Assembly: GCF_002872075.1 (NCBI RefSeq)
Contig: NZ_PGGU01000002.1
Coordinates: 110,854 to 174,853 of the forward strand
Reading direction: 5' to 3'
Length of the DNA stretch: 64,000 bases
DNA from: Microbacterium aurantiacum
GTDB lineage: Bacteria > Actinomycetota > Actinomycetes > Actinomycetales > Microbacteriaceae
A program made the translations under genes and the position numbers. Positions within the stretch are counted from its first letter, which is position 1; every line of letters starts with the position of its first letter. The notes beneath the pieces are model-generated. The model had not been told where the DNA came from. It made no database searches and saw only the letters and a program-made list of their open reading frames with translations. Below, one piece after another: positions 33,920-41,939 of this stretch.

Positions 33920-34596
33920 TGTTCTCCTTCGAGGGCTTCATGCGGATCAATCTGTTCCTGCGCAACGTCTACCGGGTCGCGTATCTCAACATCCTGTGGC
34001 TGATCGGCACGCTCGCCGGCCTCGTCGTGTTCGGCATCGGACCCGCCTCGTACGCGATGGCGGCCTACATCGATCGCTGGTTCCGCCACGGCGAGACGCC
34101 GCCGGTGACCCGCGCGTTCATCGCCCACTTCCGCGCCCAGTTCTGGCGCGCGGCGGCGATGGGCTGGATCCTCACGGCCGTGACGCTGATCACGGTGACC
34201 AACATCTTCTCGGCCGGCGACTGGCTGCTGCAATTCGCCAATGTCATCGCGCTGGTCGTCGTCGGCATCGTCACCGCATACGTGTTCCCCGTCATGGCGG
34301 CGACCGACGTCCGCGGCATCGTGCGACCGATCACGTCGGCACTGCTCATCGGCGTCGGCTCGCTGCAGTGGACGATCGTGGCGAGCGCCACGGTCGCCGG
34401 CACCGTGTGGGTGCTGTACGCCTTCGCATTCCCCGTGCTCGTGCTGTTCGGCGTCGGCATCCCGGCCGCGGCCGTCGGCTTCGTCACCCGCATCGCCTTC
34501 GGCCGGCTGGCCGAGGAGGCCACCCCTGCTTCACCCCCCAGGGCGCGCGGCACCGCGACGCCCCGTCTCCATGTTGCGAGAGGAACCACAGAATGA
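33919..34596 (+). CDS. YesL/DUF624 family membrane protein
   Basis: A 225-residue membrane protein with five or six predicted spans. The family signature is clear: NVYRVAYLNILWLIGTLAGLVVFGIGPASYAMAAYIDRWFRHGE, followed by FIAHFRAQFWRAAAMGWIL. DUF624 proteins accompany LplB/YtcP transporters and pectin or rhamnogalacturonan clusters, as here. It starts one base inside the permease stop and overlaps the lipoprotein gene by ATGA. The C-terminal tail after the last span is Arg/Pro-rich and probably unstructured. The biochemical role of the family is unknown. Confidence 0.85.
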   Translation: MFSFEGFMRINLFLRNVYRVAYLNILWLIGTLAGLVVFGIGPASYAMAAYIDRWFRHGETPPVTRAFIAHFRAQFWRAAAMGWILTAVTLITVTNIFSAGDWLLQFANVIALVVVGIVTAYVFPVMAATDVRGIVRPITSALLIGVGSLQWTIVASATVAGTVWVLYAFAFPVLVLFGVGIPAAAVGFVTRIAFGRLAEEATPASPPRARGTATPRLHVARGTTE

Positions 34597-36113
34597 GGAA
34601 TCACAGCAGAGTCGGAATCGTCGTCGCTTCCGTCGCCGTCGCATCGCTCGCACTCACCGCGTGCGGCTCAGGCGGCGGGGAAGAGCCGAGCGGCGACTCT
34701 CCCGCCACCACAGCGAAGAGCGTCACCTGGATGGCGATGCTGCACACGCCGACCACCCCCGAATCCGACGGTCCGATCCAGACGGCGCTCGAGGAGCACA
34801 CCGGCACCGATATCGAGTTCCAGTGGGTGCCCGACGCGTCCAAGGACGAGAAGATCAATGCCGCGCTCGCGTCCGACTCCCTCGCCGACATCACCTCGCT
34901 GACCAACGTCACGAACACCTCGGTGCGCCAGGCGCTGAAGTCGGGACAGTTCTGGGATGTCGAGGAGTACCTGAAGGACTACCCGAATCTGTCGAAGATC
35001 GATGAGAAGACCATCGCCTCGGCTCGCGTCGACGGGCACCTGTACGGAGTGCCCTTCCAGAAGCCGGTCGCGCGTTACGGCGTGCTGGTGCGCCAGGACT
35101 GGCTCGACAACCTGGGCCTGGAGACGCCGCACACGATCGAAGAGCTCGGGGAGGTCGCCGTGGCGTTCGCGACCGAGGACCCGGACGGAAACGGCCAGGA
35201 CGACACCACGGGCTTCATCGACCGGCTGGAGAGCTTCAGGCTGGGCTTCAAGTCCCTCGCCGGCTACTTCGGCGCCGGCAACAACTTCGTCGTCACGGAT
35301 GACGACGAGGTGATCCCGACGTTCCAGACCGACGAGTTCAAGGACGCCATGGAGTGGTACCGCGGCCTCTACGAGCAGGGGGCGGTGAACAGCGAGTTCG
35401 TCACCATGCAGAAGCAGAACCAGATCGACGCCATCGCGCAGGGCAAGGGCGGCATCGTCGTCACCGGCCTGTTCGAGACGAAGAACTACATGAATCTCGC
35501 CACGAGTGCCGATCCGAACACGCCGATGGAGTGGGCGCTGATCAACGACATCACGTTCGACGACGTGCCGCGGCGCATCCTGTCCGACACCAACGGCGGC
35601 TTCGGCGGCTGGCTCGCGATCTCGACGACCAGGGTGAAGGACGAGGCAGAACTGAAGTCCATCCTCGCGTTCATCGACAAGATGCTCGACGAAGAGGCGT
35701 TCGCGCTGATGACCAACGGCATCGAGGACGAGCACTACACCGTCGACGCCGACGGCGTCGTGACCATCGCCGACCAGCCCAAGTGGGAGCAGGAGGTCCA
35801 GCCGTACAACTCCTCGCGCCCGTCCGACAACGTCACGACGTTCAAGAGCAGCAGCCCGTATGTCGATGAGGGCAACGAGAAGATCGAGGAGAACGCCGAG
35901 TTCGCGGTGATCGACCCGACCCTGCCGCTCTCCTCCGACGCATTCGACCAGAGCTGGTCGACGATCCTGCAAGGCGCGAACGACGCGTACAACAAGTACA
36001 TGGTCGGTCAGCTCGACATGAAGGGCTACGAGGACGCGATCGAGAAGCTGCAGGGACAGGGCCTCGACACGATCATCGAAGAGCTCAGCGCCTCGTACGA
36101 AGAGACCAAGTGA
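34593..36113 (+). CDS. Solute-binding lipoprotein of the locus C transporter
   Basis: A 506-residue binding protein of the LplA/YtcQ size class. The signal peptide (MRNHSRVGIVVASVAVASL) ends with lipobox LTAC (Cys 24). The mature start is Gly/Ser/Glu-rich, followed by TWMAMLHTPTTPESDG, GHLYGVPFQKPVARYGVLVRQDWLDNLGL and the DPDGNGQDDTTGF segment, an EF-hand-like loop typical of these proteins. It overlaps the YesL gene, and GH28 begins one base past its stop. It should bind the oligosaccharide taken up by the flanking permeases. Confidence 0.9.
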   Translation: MRNHSRVGIVVASVAVASLALTACGSGGGEEPSGDSPATTAKSVTWMAMLHTPTTPESDGPIQTALEEHTGTDIEFQWVPDASKDEKINAALASDSLADITSLTNVTNTSVRQALKSGQFWDVEEYLKDYPNLSKIDEKTIASARVDGHLYGVPFQKPVARYGVLVRQDWLDNLGLETPHTIEELGEVAVAFATEDPDGNGQDDTTGFIDRLESFRLGFKSLAGYFGAGNNFVVTDDDEVIPTFQTDEFKDAMEWYRGLYEQGAVNSEFVTMQKQNQIDAIAQGKGGIVVTGLFETKNYMNLATSADPNTPMEWALINDITFDDVPRRILSDTNGGFGGWLAISTTRVKDEAELKSILAFIDKMLDEEAFALMTNGIEDEHYTVDADGVVTIADQPKWEQEVQPYNSSRPSDNVTTFKSSSPYVDEGNEKIEENAEFAVIDPTLPLSSDAFDQSWSTILQGANDAYNKYMVGQLDMKGYEDAIEKLQGQGLDTIIEELSASYEETK

Positions 36114-36114
36114 G

Positions 36115-37416
36115 ATGAGCGGGACGCAGGTGCAGAGCATGAACCTCCTGACCGGCAGAGGCGGAGTGGAACGCGCGACGCGCACCCTCCAGGACGCCAT
36201 CGACCGGGCGGCGGACTCCGGCGGCGGGCGCGTCACGATCGCGCCCGGCGTGCACGAGACCGGTGCTCTGCGCCTGCGCTCCCGCGTGGAACTTCACCTG
36301 GAGGCCGGAGCGGTGCTGCGTTTCGTCGCCGACCCCGCCCTCTACCCGCCTGTCGGCGCCCGCTGGGAGGGCGCGGCCACCACGGTCCACTCCCCCTGCA
36401 TCTACGCGCGGGACGAGACCGACATCGCGATCACCGGCCGCGGTGTGATCGACGGCGGAGGCGCCTGGTGGTGGGATGCCTTCCGAGGCGGAACGCTCTC
36501 GCTGCCGAGGCCCACGCTGATCGGACTCCACGGATGCCGCCGGGTCGAGGTCTCGGGCGTGACACTGCGCGACTCCCCCGCCTGGACCGTGCATCCGCTG
36601 CTCTGCGACGACGTCCGGATCACCGGCATCCGCATCCTCAATCCGCCCGACTCCCCCAACACCGACGGGATCGACCCCGAGTCGTGCCGCAACGTGCGCA
36701 TCAGCGACTGCCACATCGACGTCGGCGACGACTGCATCGCCATCAAGGCGGGCAGTGAGCATTCGGCCGACCGGGTGCCGTGCGAGAACATCGCGATCAC
36801 CAACTGCACCATGATCCACGGGCACGGCGGCGTCGTGATCGGCAGCGAGATGAGCGGCGGCGTGCGCGGCGTGGTCATCTCGAACTGCGTCTTCCAGGAC
36901 ACCGATCGCGGCATCCGGATCAAGTCCCGGCGCGGACGCGGCGGCACCGTCTCCGACATCCGGGTGACGAACATCGTCATGGACCGGGTGATGTGCCCGC
37001 TGGTCATCAACCCGTTCTACTTCTGCGGACCCGAGGGCAAACTGCCGATCGTCTCGGACCGCAGACCACAGCCGGTGGGCGACGGCACGCCGCGCTTCCG
37101 CGGCATCCATCTGTCGCACATCACCGCGACGAACGTGCAGGCCTGTGCGGCCTTCGTGTCCGGGCTCCCCGAGGCACCGCTCGACGACCTCACCCTCGAC
37201 GACGTCGTCGTCTCGTTCGCCCCCGATGCCGCTCCCGCCGTGCCGGCGATGGCCGACGGCGTGCCGGCGATGGCCGCAGCCGGCGTGCACGCGCAGTTCG
37301 TCGAGGGCCTGCGCCTGAGCGGACTGCGGATCGTCGGCGCGGACGGTCCTGATGTGGTCGCCGACGACACGGTGCGCTTCGCCGATCCGGGGAGCGTGCC
37401 TGCATGGCTCTCCTGA
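36115..37416 (+). CDS. GH28 polygalacturonase-like glycoside hydrolase, cytoplasmic
   Basis: A 433-residue right-handed beta-helix enzyme without a signal peptide. All GH28 signatures are present: NTDGIDPES (about 181-189), GDDCIAIKAG (about 203-212), the His in HGHGGVV (about 236) and RIKSRRGRGG (about 264-273). The acids in NTD and DD are the catalytic residues in the family. It would hydrolyse alpha-1,4-galacturonosyl or galacturonosyl-rhamnose linkages in imported oligomers, probably exo-acting. It lies between the binding protein and the second permease. It contains a short near-repeat near the C-terminus (VPAMADGVPAMAAAG). It overlaps the following membrane-protein gene by 13 bases. Confidence 0.9.
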   Translation: MSGTQVQSMNLLTGRGGVERATRTLQDAIDRAADSGGGRVTIAPGVHETGALRLRSRVELHLEAGAVLRFVADPALYPPVGARWEGAATTVHSPCIYARDETDIAITGRGVIDGGGAWWWDAFRGGTLSLPRPTLIGLHGCRRVEVSGVTLRDSPAWTVHPLLCDDVRITGIRILNPPDSPNTDGIDPESCRNVRISDCHIDVGDDCIAIKAGSEHSADRVPCENIAITNCTMIHGHGGVVIGSEMSGGVRGVVISNCVFQDTDRGIRIKSRRGRGGTVSDIRVTNIVMDRVMCPLVINPFYFCGPEGKLPIVSDRRPQPVGDGTPRFRGIHLSHITATNVQACAAFVSGLPEAPLDDLTLDDVVVSFAPDAAPAVPAMADGVPAMAAAGVHAQFVEGLRLSGLRIVGADGPDVVADDTVRFADPGSVPAWLS

Positions 37417-37868
37417 GCGCGGCATCGCCGGTCGAGATCGCCGATGAACCGTTCCGCCGTCGGGGCGAACTGATCCTCGCCGGAATCGGTCTGACCGCAT
37501 CCGCCGTCCTGCAGGGCGGGTTCGCATTCGTGGTCACGCGCAGCGACGACGAGACGCTGCGCTCATCCATCCTGCCGGGGCTGCGCGATGCGGGCATGCG
37601 GATCGCGGATGCCGAGGCGCACGTCATCGTGCACACCGTCGCCGCCTGGTTCGGATTCTCCTTCGCGATCGTCGCGCTGCTCGCGGCCATCGGGTTCTTC
37701 TTCGCCGTGCACGCACCGCGAAGCCGCTCGACCGGCTGGTGGTTCCTCGCCGCCGGTCTGGCCTGCCTGTTCGGCACGCAGTTCGTGCTGTACCCGGTCG
37801 CCTTCTTCCTCTTCCTCGCCGCCGCGCTGTTCGCAGTGCGCACACCCCCACCACGGAGTTCGACATGA
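37404..37868 (+). CDS. Small four-span membrane protein in the locus C operon
   Basis: A 154-residue protein with three or four predicted hydrophobic spans (LILAGIGLTASAVLQGGFAF, HTVAAWFGFSFAIVALLAAIGFFFAV, STGWWFLAAGLACLFGTQFVLYPVAFFLFLAAALFAV). The first and second spans are separated by a charged loop. Size and layout resemble DUF4064-type proteins, but I cannot confirm this. It overlaps GH28 by 13 bases and the YtcP permease by ATGA, so it is co-translated with the transport system. A role in membrane or transporter assembly is only implied by position. Confidence 0.7.
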   Translation: MALLSAASPVEIADEPFRRRGELILAGIGLTASAVLQGGFAFVVTRSDDETLRSSILPGLRDAGMRIADAEAHVIVHTVAAWFGFSFAIVALLAAIGFFFAVHAPRSRSTGWWFLAAGLACLFGTQFVLYPVAFFLFLAAALFAVRTPPPRSST

Positions 37869-38800
37869 CCAGCACCCCGCGCGTCGACAGCGCCACGATC
37901 CCGATCCAGGTGCGTCGCGAGAACCGAAAGCGGCGCCACATCACGCCGGGCCGGCGCATCTTCGCGATCGTCAACGCGACGATCCTGATCGCCTTCTCGC
38001 TGGTGTGCCTGCTGCCCTTCGTGAACGTGCTGGCCAGTTCTCTGGCGACACCGGGCGAGCTGGCGACCCGGCCGTTCATCCTGTGGCCGGAGACGTTCAC
38101 GCTCGACGCCTACCGCTACATCCTGTCGACGCCGACGATCTTCCGGGCGCTGGGGGTGTCGACGATCGTCACGGTCGGCGGCACCGTGCTGAGCCTGATC
38201 CTGACCGCCTTCATGGCCTACGCGCTGTCGAAGAAGCACCTGAAGGGCCGGCGGGTGATCAACTTCCTGGTGCTGTTCACGATGCTCTTCAGCGGCGGGA
38301 TGATCCCGACGTTCATCGTCGTGAAGAACCTGGGCCTCATCGACTCGCTGTGGTCGCTGATCGTCCCGGTGGCGATCAACGCCTTCAACTTCGTCATCAT
38401 GCGCAGCTTCTTCCAGGGCATTCCGGAGAGCCTCGAGGAGGCCGCCCGCATCGACGGCTGCTCCGAGATGGGCGTCTTCTGGCGCATCGTGCTGCCCCTG
38501 TCTCTCGCGTCGATCGCGACGATCGGGCTCTTCTACGCCGTCTACTACTGGAACACGTATCAGAGCGCGATCCTGTACATCAACAGCTCCGAGAAGTGGC
38601 CGATCCAGGTGCTGCTGCGACAGATCGTGATCGTGGCGAGCGGGATGAACGCGAGCGAATCGGCCGTCGACATCGTGCCGCCGGCGCAGTCGGTGCGCAT
38701 GGCCGTCATCTTCGTCGCCACCCTGCCGATGCTGCTCGTCTACCCGTTCGTGCAGCGCTTCTTCGTCAAGGGCGCCCTGGTCGGCTCGGTCAAGGGATGA
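37865..38800 (+). CDS. Sugar ABC permease, YtcP type (locus C)
   Basis: A 311-residue CUT1 permease. IVNATILIAFSLVCLLPFVNVLASSLATPGELATRPFILWP at the first span, TMLFSGGMIPTFIVVKNLGLIDS, the EAA loop LEEAARIDGCSEMGVFWRIVLPLS and the ending FFVKGALVGSVKG mark the YtcP subgroup. It is the last gene of the plus-strand operon and completes the importer begun by the LplB permease at 32939. The final 11 bases overlap the convergent serine hydrolase gene, so the two arms of the regulon meet without a spacer or terminator. Confidence 0.9.
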   Translation: MTSTPRVDSATIPIQVRRENRKRRHITPGRRIFAIVNATILIAFSLVCLLPFVNVLASSLATPGELATRPFILWPETFTLDAYRYILSTPTIFRALGVSTIVTVGGTVLSLILTAFMAYALSKKHLKGRRVINFLVLFTMLFSGGMIPTFIVVKNLGLIDSLWSLIVPVAINAFNFVIMRSFFQGIPESLEEAARIDGCSEMGVFWRIVLPLSLASIATIGLFYAVYYWNTYQSAILYINSSEKWPIQVLLRQIVIVASGMNASESAVDIVPPAQSVRMAVIFVATLPMLLVYPFVQRFFVKGALVGSVKG

Positions 38801-40112
38801 TGCCGGCGGCCCGGTAGCTGCCGACGAACGTCCACGCCGGATCCATCGCCGGGCCGAAGCCCAGCGACTGCACGGTCACGTTCCCCTCCGTCACGATCAG
38901 ACGCAGGCGCACGGATGCGATGTCGTCGGATGCCGCACTGACCATGATCTCGAGCACCCCGGGCGCCGTCCAGCCCGCGGTCGTCACGGCATCGCCCATC
39001 CGCGTCGTGGCGGTGGTCGGCTCCGTCGTGGAGAAGCGCAGTCGCTCGCCGTGGATGCTCACCTCGCCGCCGTCGGCGTCGATCGAGAGGGGCAGCTCAG
39101 CCGGCGCGTCCTCACCGCTGAGCGCGGCGCAGCGGCCGCGCACCGCCCGCGCATGCGCGGGCTCATGCGGCGGCCGCGGTGCCGAGAGCGCGCCGGGGTC
39201 GGTCAGTTCGTCGGCGGCGAGAGCGCGCAGCAGCAGCTCCGCGAACCGCTGGTCGCCGCCGGTGAGGGCGCCGGTGTCAGCGGTGGCCACGGCCGCCACA
39301 GAGCGAGCCGGATCGCCGTAGACGATCTGGCCGCCGAGCCCGAACATCATCCACGCACCGTCGGCCGGCAGCCACACCTGGCGTCCGTATCCCGCGCGGA
39401 ACGGCGCACCCCAGGTCTGCATGCCGGGGTCGCTGCGCCGCTCGATGAGCAGTTCCGCCACGCCCTCGGGAAGGATCCGCGCTCCGCGGAAGCATCCGCC
39501 GCCGCCGATCGTCTCCGCGACGCTGAGCAGATCCGACGGCCGCGCGACCAGGCCGGAGCCGCCGTGACTGTAGCCCTCCGGGCCGGTGAGGAAGCGCGCA
39601 TCCCTGCCGATGCCCAGTGGCTCCAGAAGGCGGGGGCGAAGATATTCGAGCAGCGGGACGCCGGCCAGGCGCTCGACGAGTGCCGCCAGCACGTAGGAGG
39701 CACTCGTGTCGTAGGTGAACACGGTGCCCGGCGGGTGGGTCGGCGGCACGCGGAAGTACGATTCCAGCCAGTCGCCGTGCTCCTCGACGTAGGTGGTGCG
39801 GCGGTGCGGGCCGGTCATCGCCAGCATGTCGTCGATCCGGGTGGCTGCCAGCCACGGGTGCACGACCCCCATCTCCGGGAAGTGCGTCATGATCGGGTCC
39901 GAGAGGCCGACCCGGTGCTCGTCGGCGAGCAGCAGGATGCCGAGAGCCGTGATCGACTTCGACACCGAGTACATCCGGTGCGGCACGTCGGGGCCGAACG
40001 GGGCCGCGCCGCGGCTGGTGACGCGTTCGCCCTCGACGCTCACGTCGAGCGAATGGATCGTGAGGCCTGCCGCGTGCGCCTGCACGATCAGCTCGCGCAG
40101 CGACAGGCTCAC
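38790..40112 (-). CDS. Serine beta-lactamase-like hydrolase (class C/EstB type)
   Basis: A 440-residue protein. Residues about 1-300 form a beta-lactamase/D-Ala-D-Ala peptidase-like domain, with the nucleophile motif SVSK (Ser49-Lys52) and a second motif around TYDTSASYVL. The conserved HTS-type DDMLAMTGPHRR segment is present. The C-terminal 130 residues are a beta-rich domain of unknown type. No signal peptide is present, so it acts in the cytoplasm. Such proteins often are esterases, so removal of acetyl or methyl groups from imported pectic sugars would fit. The GTG start at 40112 overlaps the DUF6807 stop. It is the last gene of the GH43/LacI/DUF6807 operon. Confidence 0.78.
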   Translation of the reverse strand: MSLSLRELIVQAHAAGLTIHSLDVSVEGERVTSRGAAPFGPDVPHRMYSVSKSITALGILLLADEHRVGLSDPIMTHFPEMGVVHPWLAATRIDDMLAMTGPHRRTTYVEEHGDWLESYFRVPPTHPPGTVFTYDTSASYVLAALVERLAGVPLLEYLRPRLLEPLGIGRDARFLTGPEGYSHGGSGLVARPSDLLSVAETIGGGGCFRGARILPEGVAELLIERRSDPGMQTWGAPFRAGYGRQVWLPADGAWMMFGLGGQIVYGDPARSVAAVATADTGALTGGDQRFAELLLRALAADELTDPGALSAPRPPHEPAHARAVRGRCAALSGEDAPAELPLSIDADGGEVSIHGERLRFSTTEPTTATTRMGDAVTTAGWTAPGVLEIMVSAASDDIASVRLRLIVTEGNVTVQSLGFGPAMDPAWTFVGSYRAAGIIP

Positions 40113-40924
40113 ACCGCGTCCCGCACGCCGTCGATCAGATGCGCGGCGACGTCGTCGGGCGCATCGAGCGGCTGGCCGGAGATCGCCACCGCGAGATCGA
40201 GCCGCAGGGTCTCTCCACGTGCCAGCACGCGACGCTCGGCCACCGCGACCGCCGGGAGGAAGCCGACGTATCCGTCTGCGCGGACGAACCAGGGCAGCCC
40301 GGTGCTCGTCGCCGCGACCAGGGATGCTTCCGGACCCGTGATCTGGAGCCACGGCGCCGTCGATCCGTGGGCCGTGTCCGTTCCGTCGCCGCCGGCTGTG
40401 CGCACCTGCGCGCGCCGGAAGGGGGTGCGCCAGAACACGCCGCCGTAGAAGGCGCCGCCGCGACCATTGGTCTGGGGGCTGCCGAACGTCACCTCGTCGC
40501 GCACGGCGGCGAGCTCCGATGTCCAGTGCACCTGCCACGTTCCCGCAGACTCCCCGGCCGTGATGACCCGGGTCTCCGCCAGCAGCGGCTCGCCGCTCCG
40601 AGAGAACCAGCCGATCCGCTCGGTGACGGCGCCGGGGGCGAACTCCCGCTCCTGCACCTGCTGGGTGCCGTGGTTGTCGAGCATCACCGAGCCCTGATCG
40701 TGCCGGTACGTGGTGCCACCCCAGAACGAGGTTCCATCCACATCGGGAAGAGCGAGGCTCACCCCGAGGTGATGGCGATGGTCATCCGGAAAGGCCTCGG
40801 TCACCGGAACGCCGCCGGGCGTCGTCGCCGTCAGATAGGGGCGGGGAGAGAGGATCCGGTCCAGTCCCACGCCGTCGTGATACTCCACGGCGCCGTCGGG
40901 TGAGCGCAGCAGCGTGAACGTCAT
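40109..40924 (-). CDS. PmoA-family (DUF6807) protein
   Basis: A 271-residue protein of the PmoA/DUF6807 family. The signature RPYLTATTPGGVPVTEAFPDDHRHHLGVSLALPDVDGTSFWGG, with its cluster of histidines, and the GGVFWRTPFRRA segment are typical. Despite the PmoA label these are not methane monooxygenases; they occur in plant-polysaccharide utilisation clusters and their activity is unknown. It overlaps both neighbours by four bases. It was recognised by sequence pattern; the histidine cluster hints at metal or sugar binding. Confidence 0.8.
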   Translation of the reverse strand: MTFTLLRSPDGAVEYHDGVGLDRILSPRPYLTATTPGGVPVTEAFPDDHRHHLGVSLALPDVDGTSFWGGTTYRHDQGSVMLDNHGTQQVQEREFAPGAVTERIGWFSRSGEPLLAETRVITAGESAGTWQVHWTSELAAVRDEVTFGSPQTNGRGGAFYGGVFWRTPFRRAQVRTAGGDGTDTAHGSTAPWLQITGPEASLVAATSTGLPWFVRADGYVGFLPAVAVAERRVLARGETLRLDLAVAISGQPLDAPDDVAAHLIDGVRDAV

Positions 40925-41937
40925 GGCAGCATCCTCGTGCTCCCTCGGGCCGACAGCGCCGGCGTGAACGTCAGTGGGTCCCGGATCGGGGAATCGGTCA
41001 TCTCGGCGCGCAGCACGGTCCAGATCTGCCGGCCGATGTCCTCGAGGCTCGCGGTCATCGTCGTCAGCGAGGGCGAGGAGTACCGGGCGAACGGGATGTC
41101 GTCGAAACCGGTCACCGAGAGGTCACCGGGCACCGACACGCCCTCCTCGGCGAGACGGCCGAGGAGACCGAGCGCGACGACGTCGTTGTACGCGATCACC
41201 GCCGTCGCGGCGGAGGCGCCCACGGCCGGCCAAGCGCGATAGCCGTCCTCGAAGGAGTACCCGCAGGCGATGTCGTTGATCTCGACATCGCCTTCCGCCT
41301 CGCGCACCTCGGCGAGGCCGCGTTCGCGCTCCCAGTTCGAGCGGGCGTCGGAGGGGCCCGCGAGGAAGGCGATACGGCGATGGCCGAGGTCGATGAGATG
41401 GCGGGCGAGCTCGATGACGCCGGCGTGGTAGTCGATGAGCACCGAGCCGGCGTTCTTGCCGGTGGTGCGGTTGAACACGGTCACCGGCGCCACTCGCGGC
41501 AGCAGCGCGAGGAGGTTCTCGCGCGTCATGCGAGGGGCGAACAGGGCGACCGCGTCCGTGCGGTCGCGCAGGTCCCGAGCGAGTTCCGCCTCGTTCTCGG
41601 GATCCTCGAACGAGTCGGCGACGACCACCCGGTATCCGTCGCGCGCGGCCGCCCGGTTGAATCCGTGCAGCACCTGGTGGAACATCGGGTTGCCGAGATC
41701 GGGCACCACGACACCCACGGTGCGGCTCACGCCGAGGGAGAGCGATCTGGCGGTCTGGCTCGGCGTGTACCCGAGCTCGTCGATCACGACGCGCACCCGC
41801 TTCGCCATCTCCTCGTTGACGGTGGCGCCGCCGTTCAGCACGCGCGACACCGTCGCCTTCGACACTCCGGCCGCTCTGGCGATGTCGGTGATCGTGGTGC
41901 CGCGGGTGGGCGCGGTCCGCGCGCGCTTGCCGGCCAT
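40921..41937 (-). CDS. LacI-family repressor of the locus C regulon
   Basis: A 338-residue LacI/GalR regulator with helix-turn-helix TITDIARAAGVSKATVSRVLN (about residues 15-35), the hinge SQTARSLSLG, and a full effector domain ending SVTGFDDIPFARYSSPSLTTM. It is the second gene of the minus-strand operon that starts with GH43. The AACCGGTT operator occurs in its own operon promoter (43484-43491) and in that of the facing transport operon (32824-32831), so it most likely represses both and is autoregulated. The inducer is presumably a pectin-derived sugar. Confidence 0.9.
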   Translation of the reverse strand: MAGKRARTAPTRGTTITDIARAAGVSKATVSRVLNGGATVNEEMAKRVRVVIDELGYTPSQTARSLSLGVSRTVGVVVPDLGNPMFHQVLHGFNRAAARDGYRVVVADSFEDPENEAELARDLRDRTDAVALFAPRMTRENLLALLPRVAPVTVFNRTTGKNAGSVLIDYHAGVIELARHLIDLGHRRIAFLAGPSDARSNWERERGLAEVREAEGDVEINDIACGYSFEDGYRAWPAVGASAATAVIAYNDVVALGLLGRLAEEGVSVPGDLSVTGFDDIPFARYSSPSLTTMTASLEDIGRQIWTVLRAEMTDSPIRDPLTFTPALSARGSTRMLP

Positions 41938-41939
41938 GG

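Noticed and set aside
40109..40924. Methane monooxygenase subunit (suggested by the PmoA family name)
   Set aside because: The protein is soluble, has no membrane spans, and belongs to the DUF6807 glycan-cluster family; the name is misleading.
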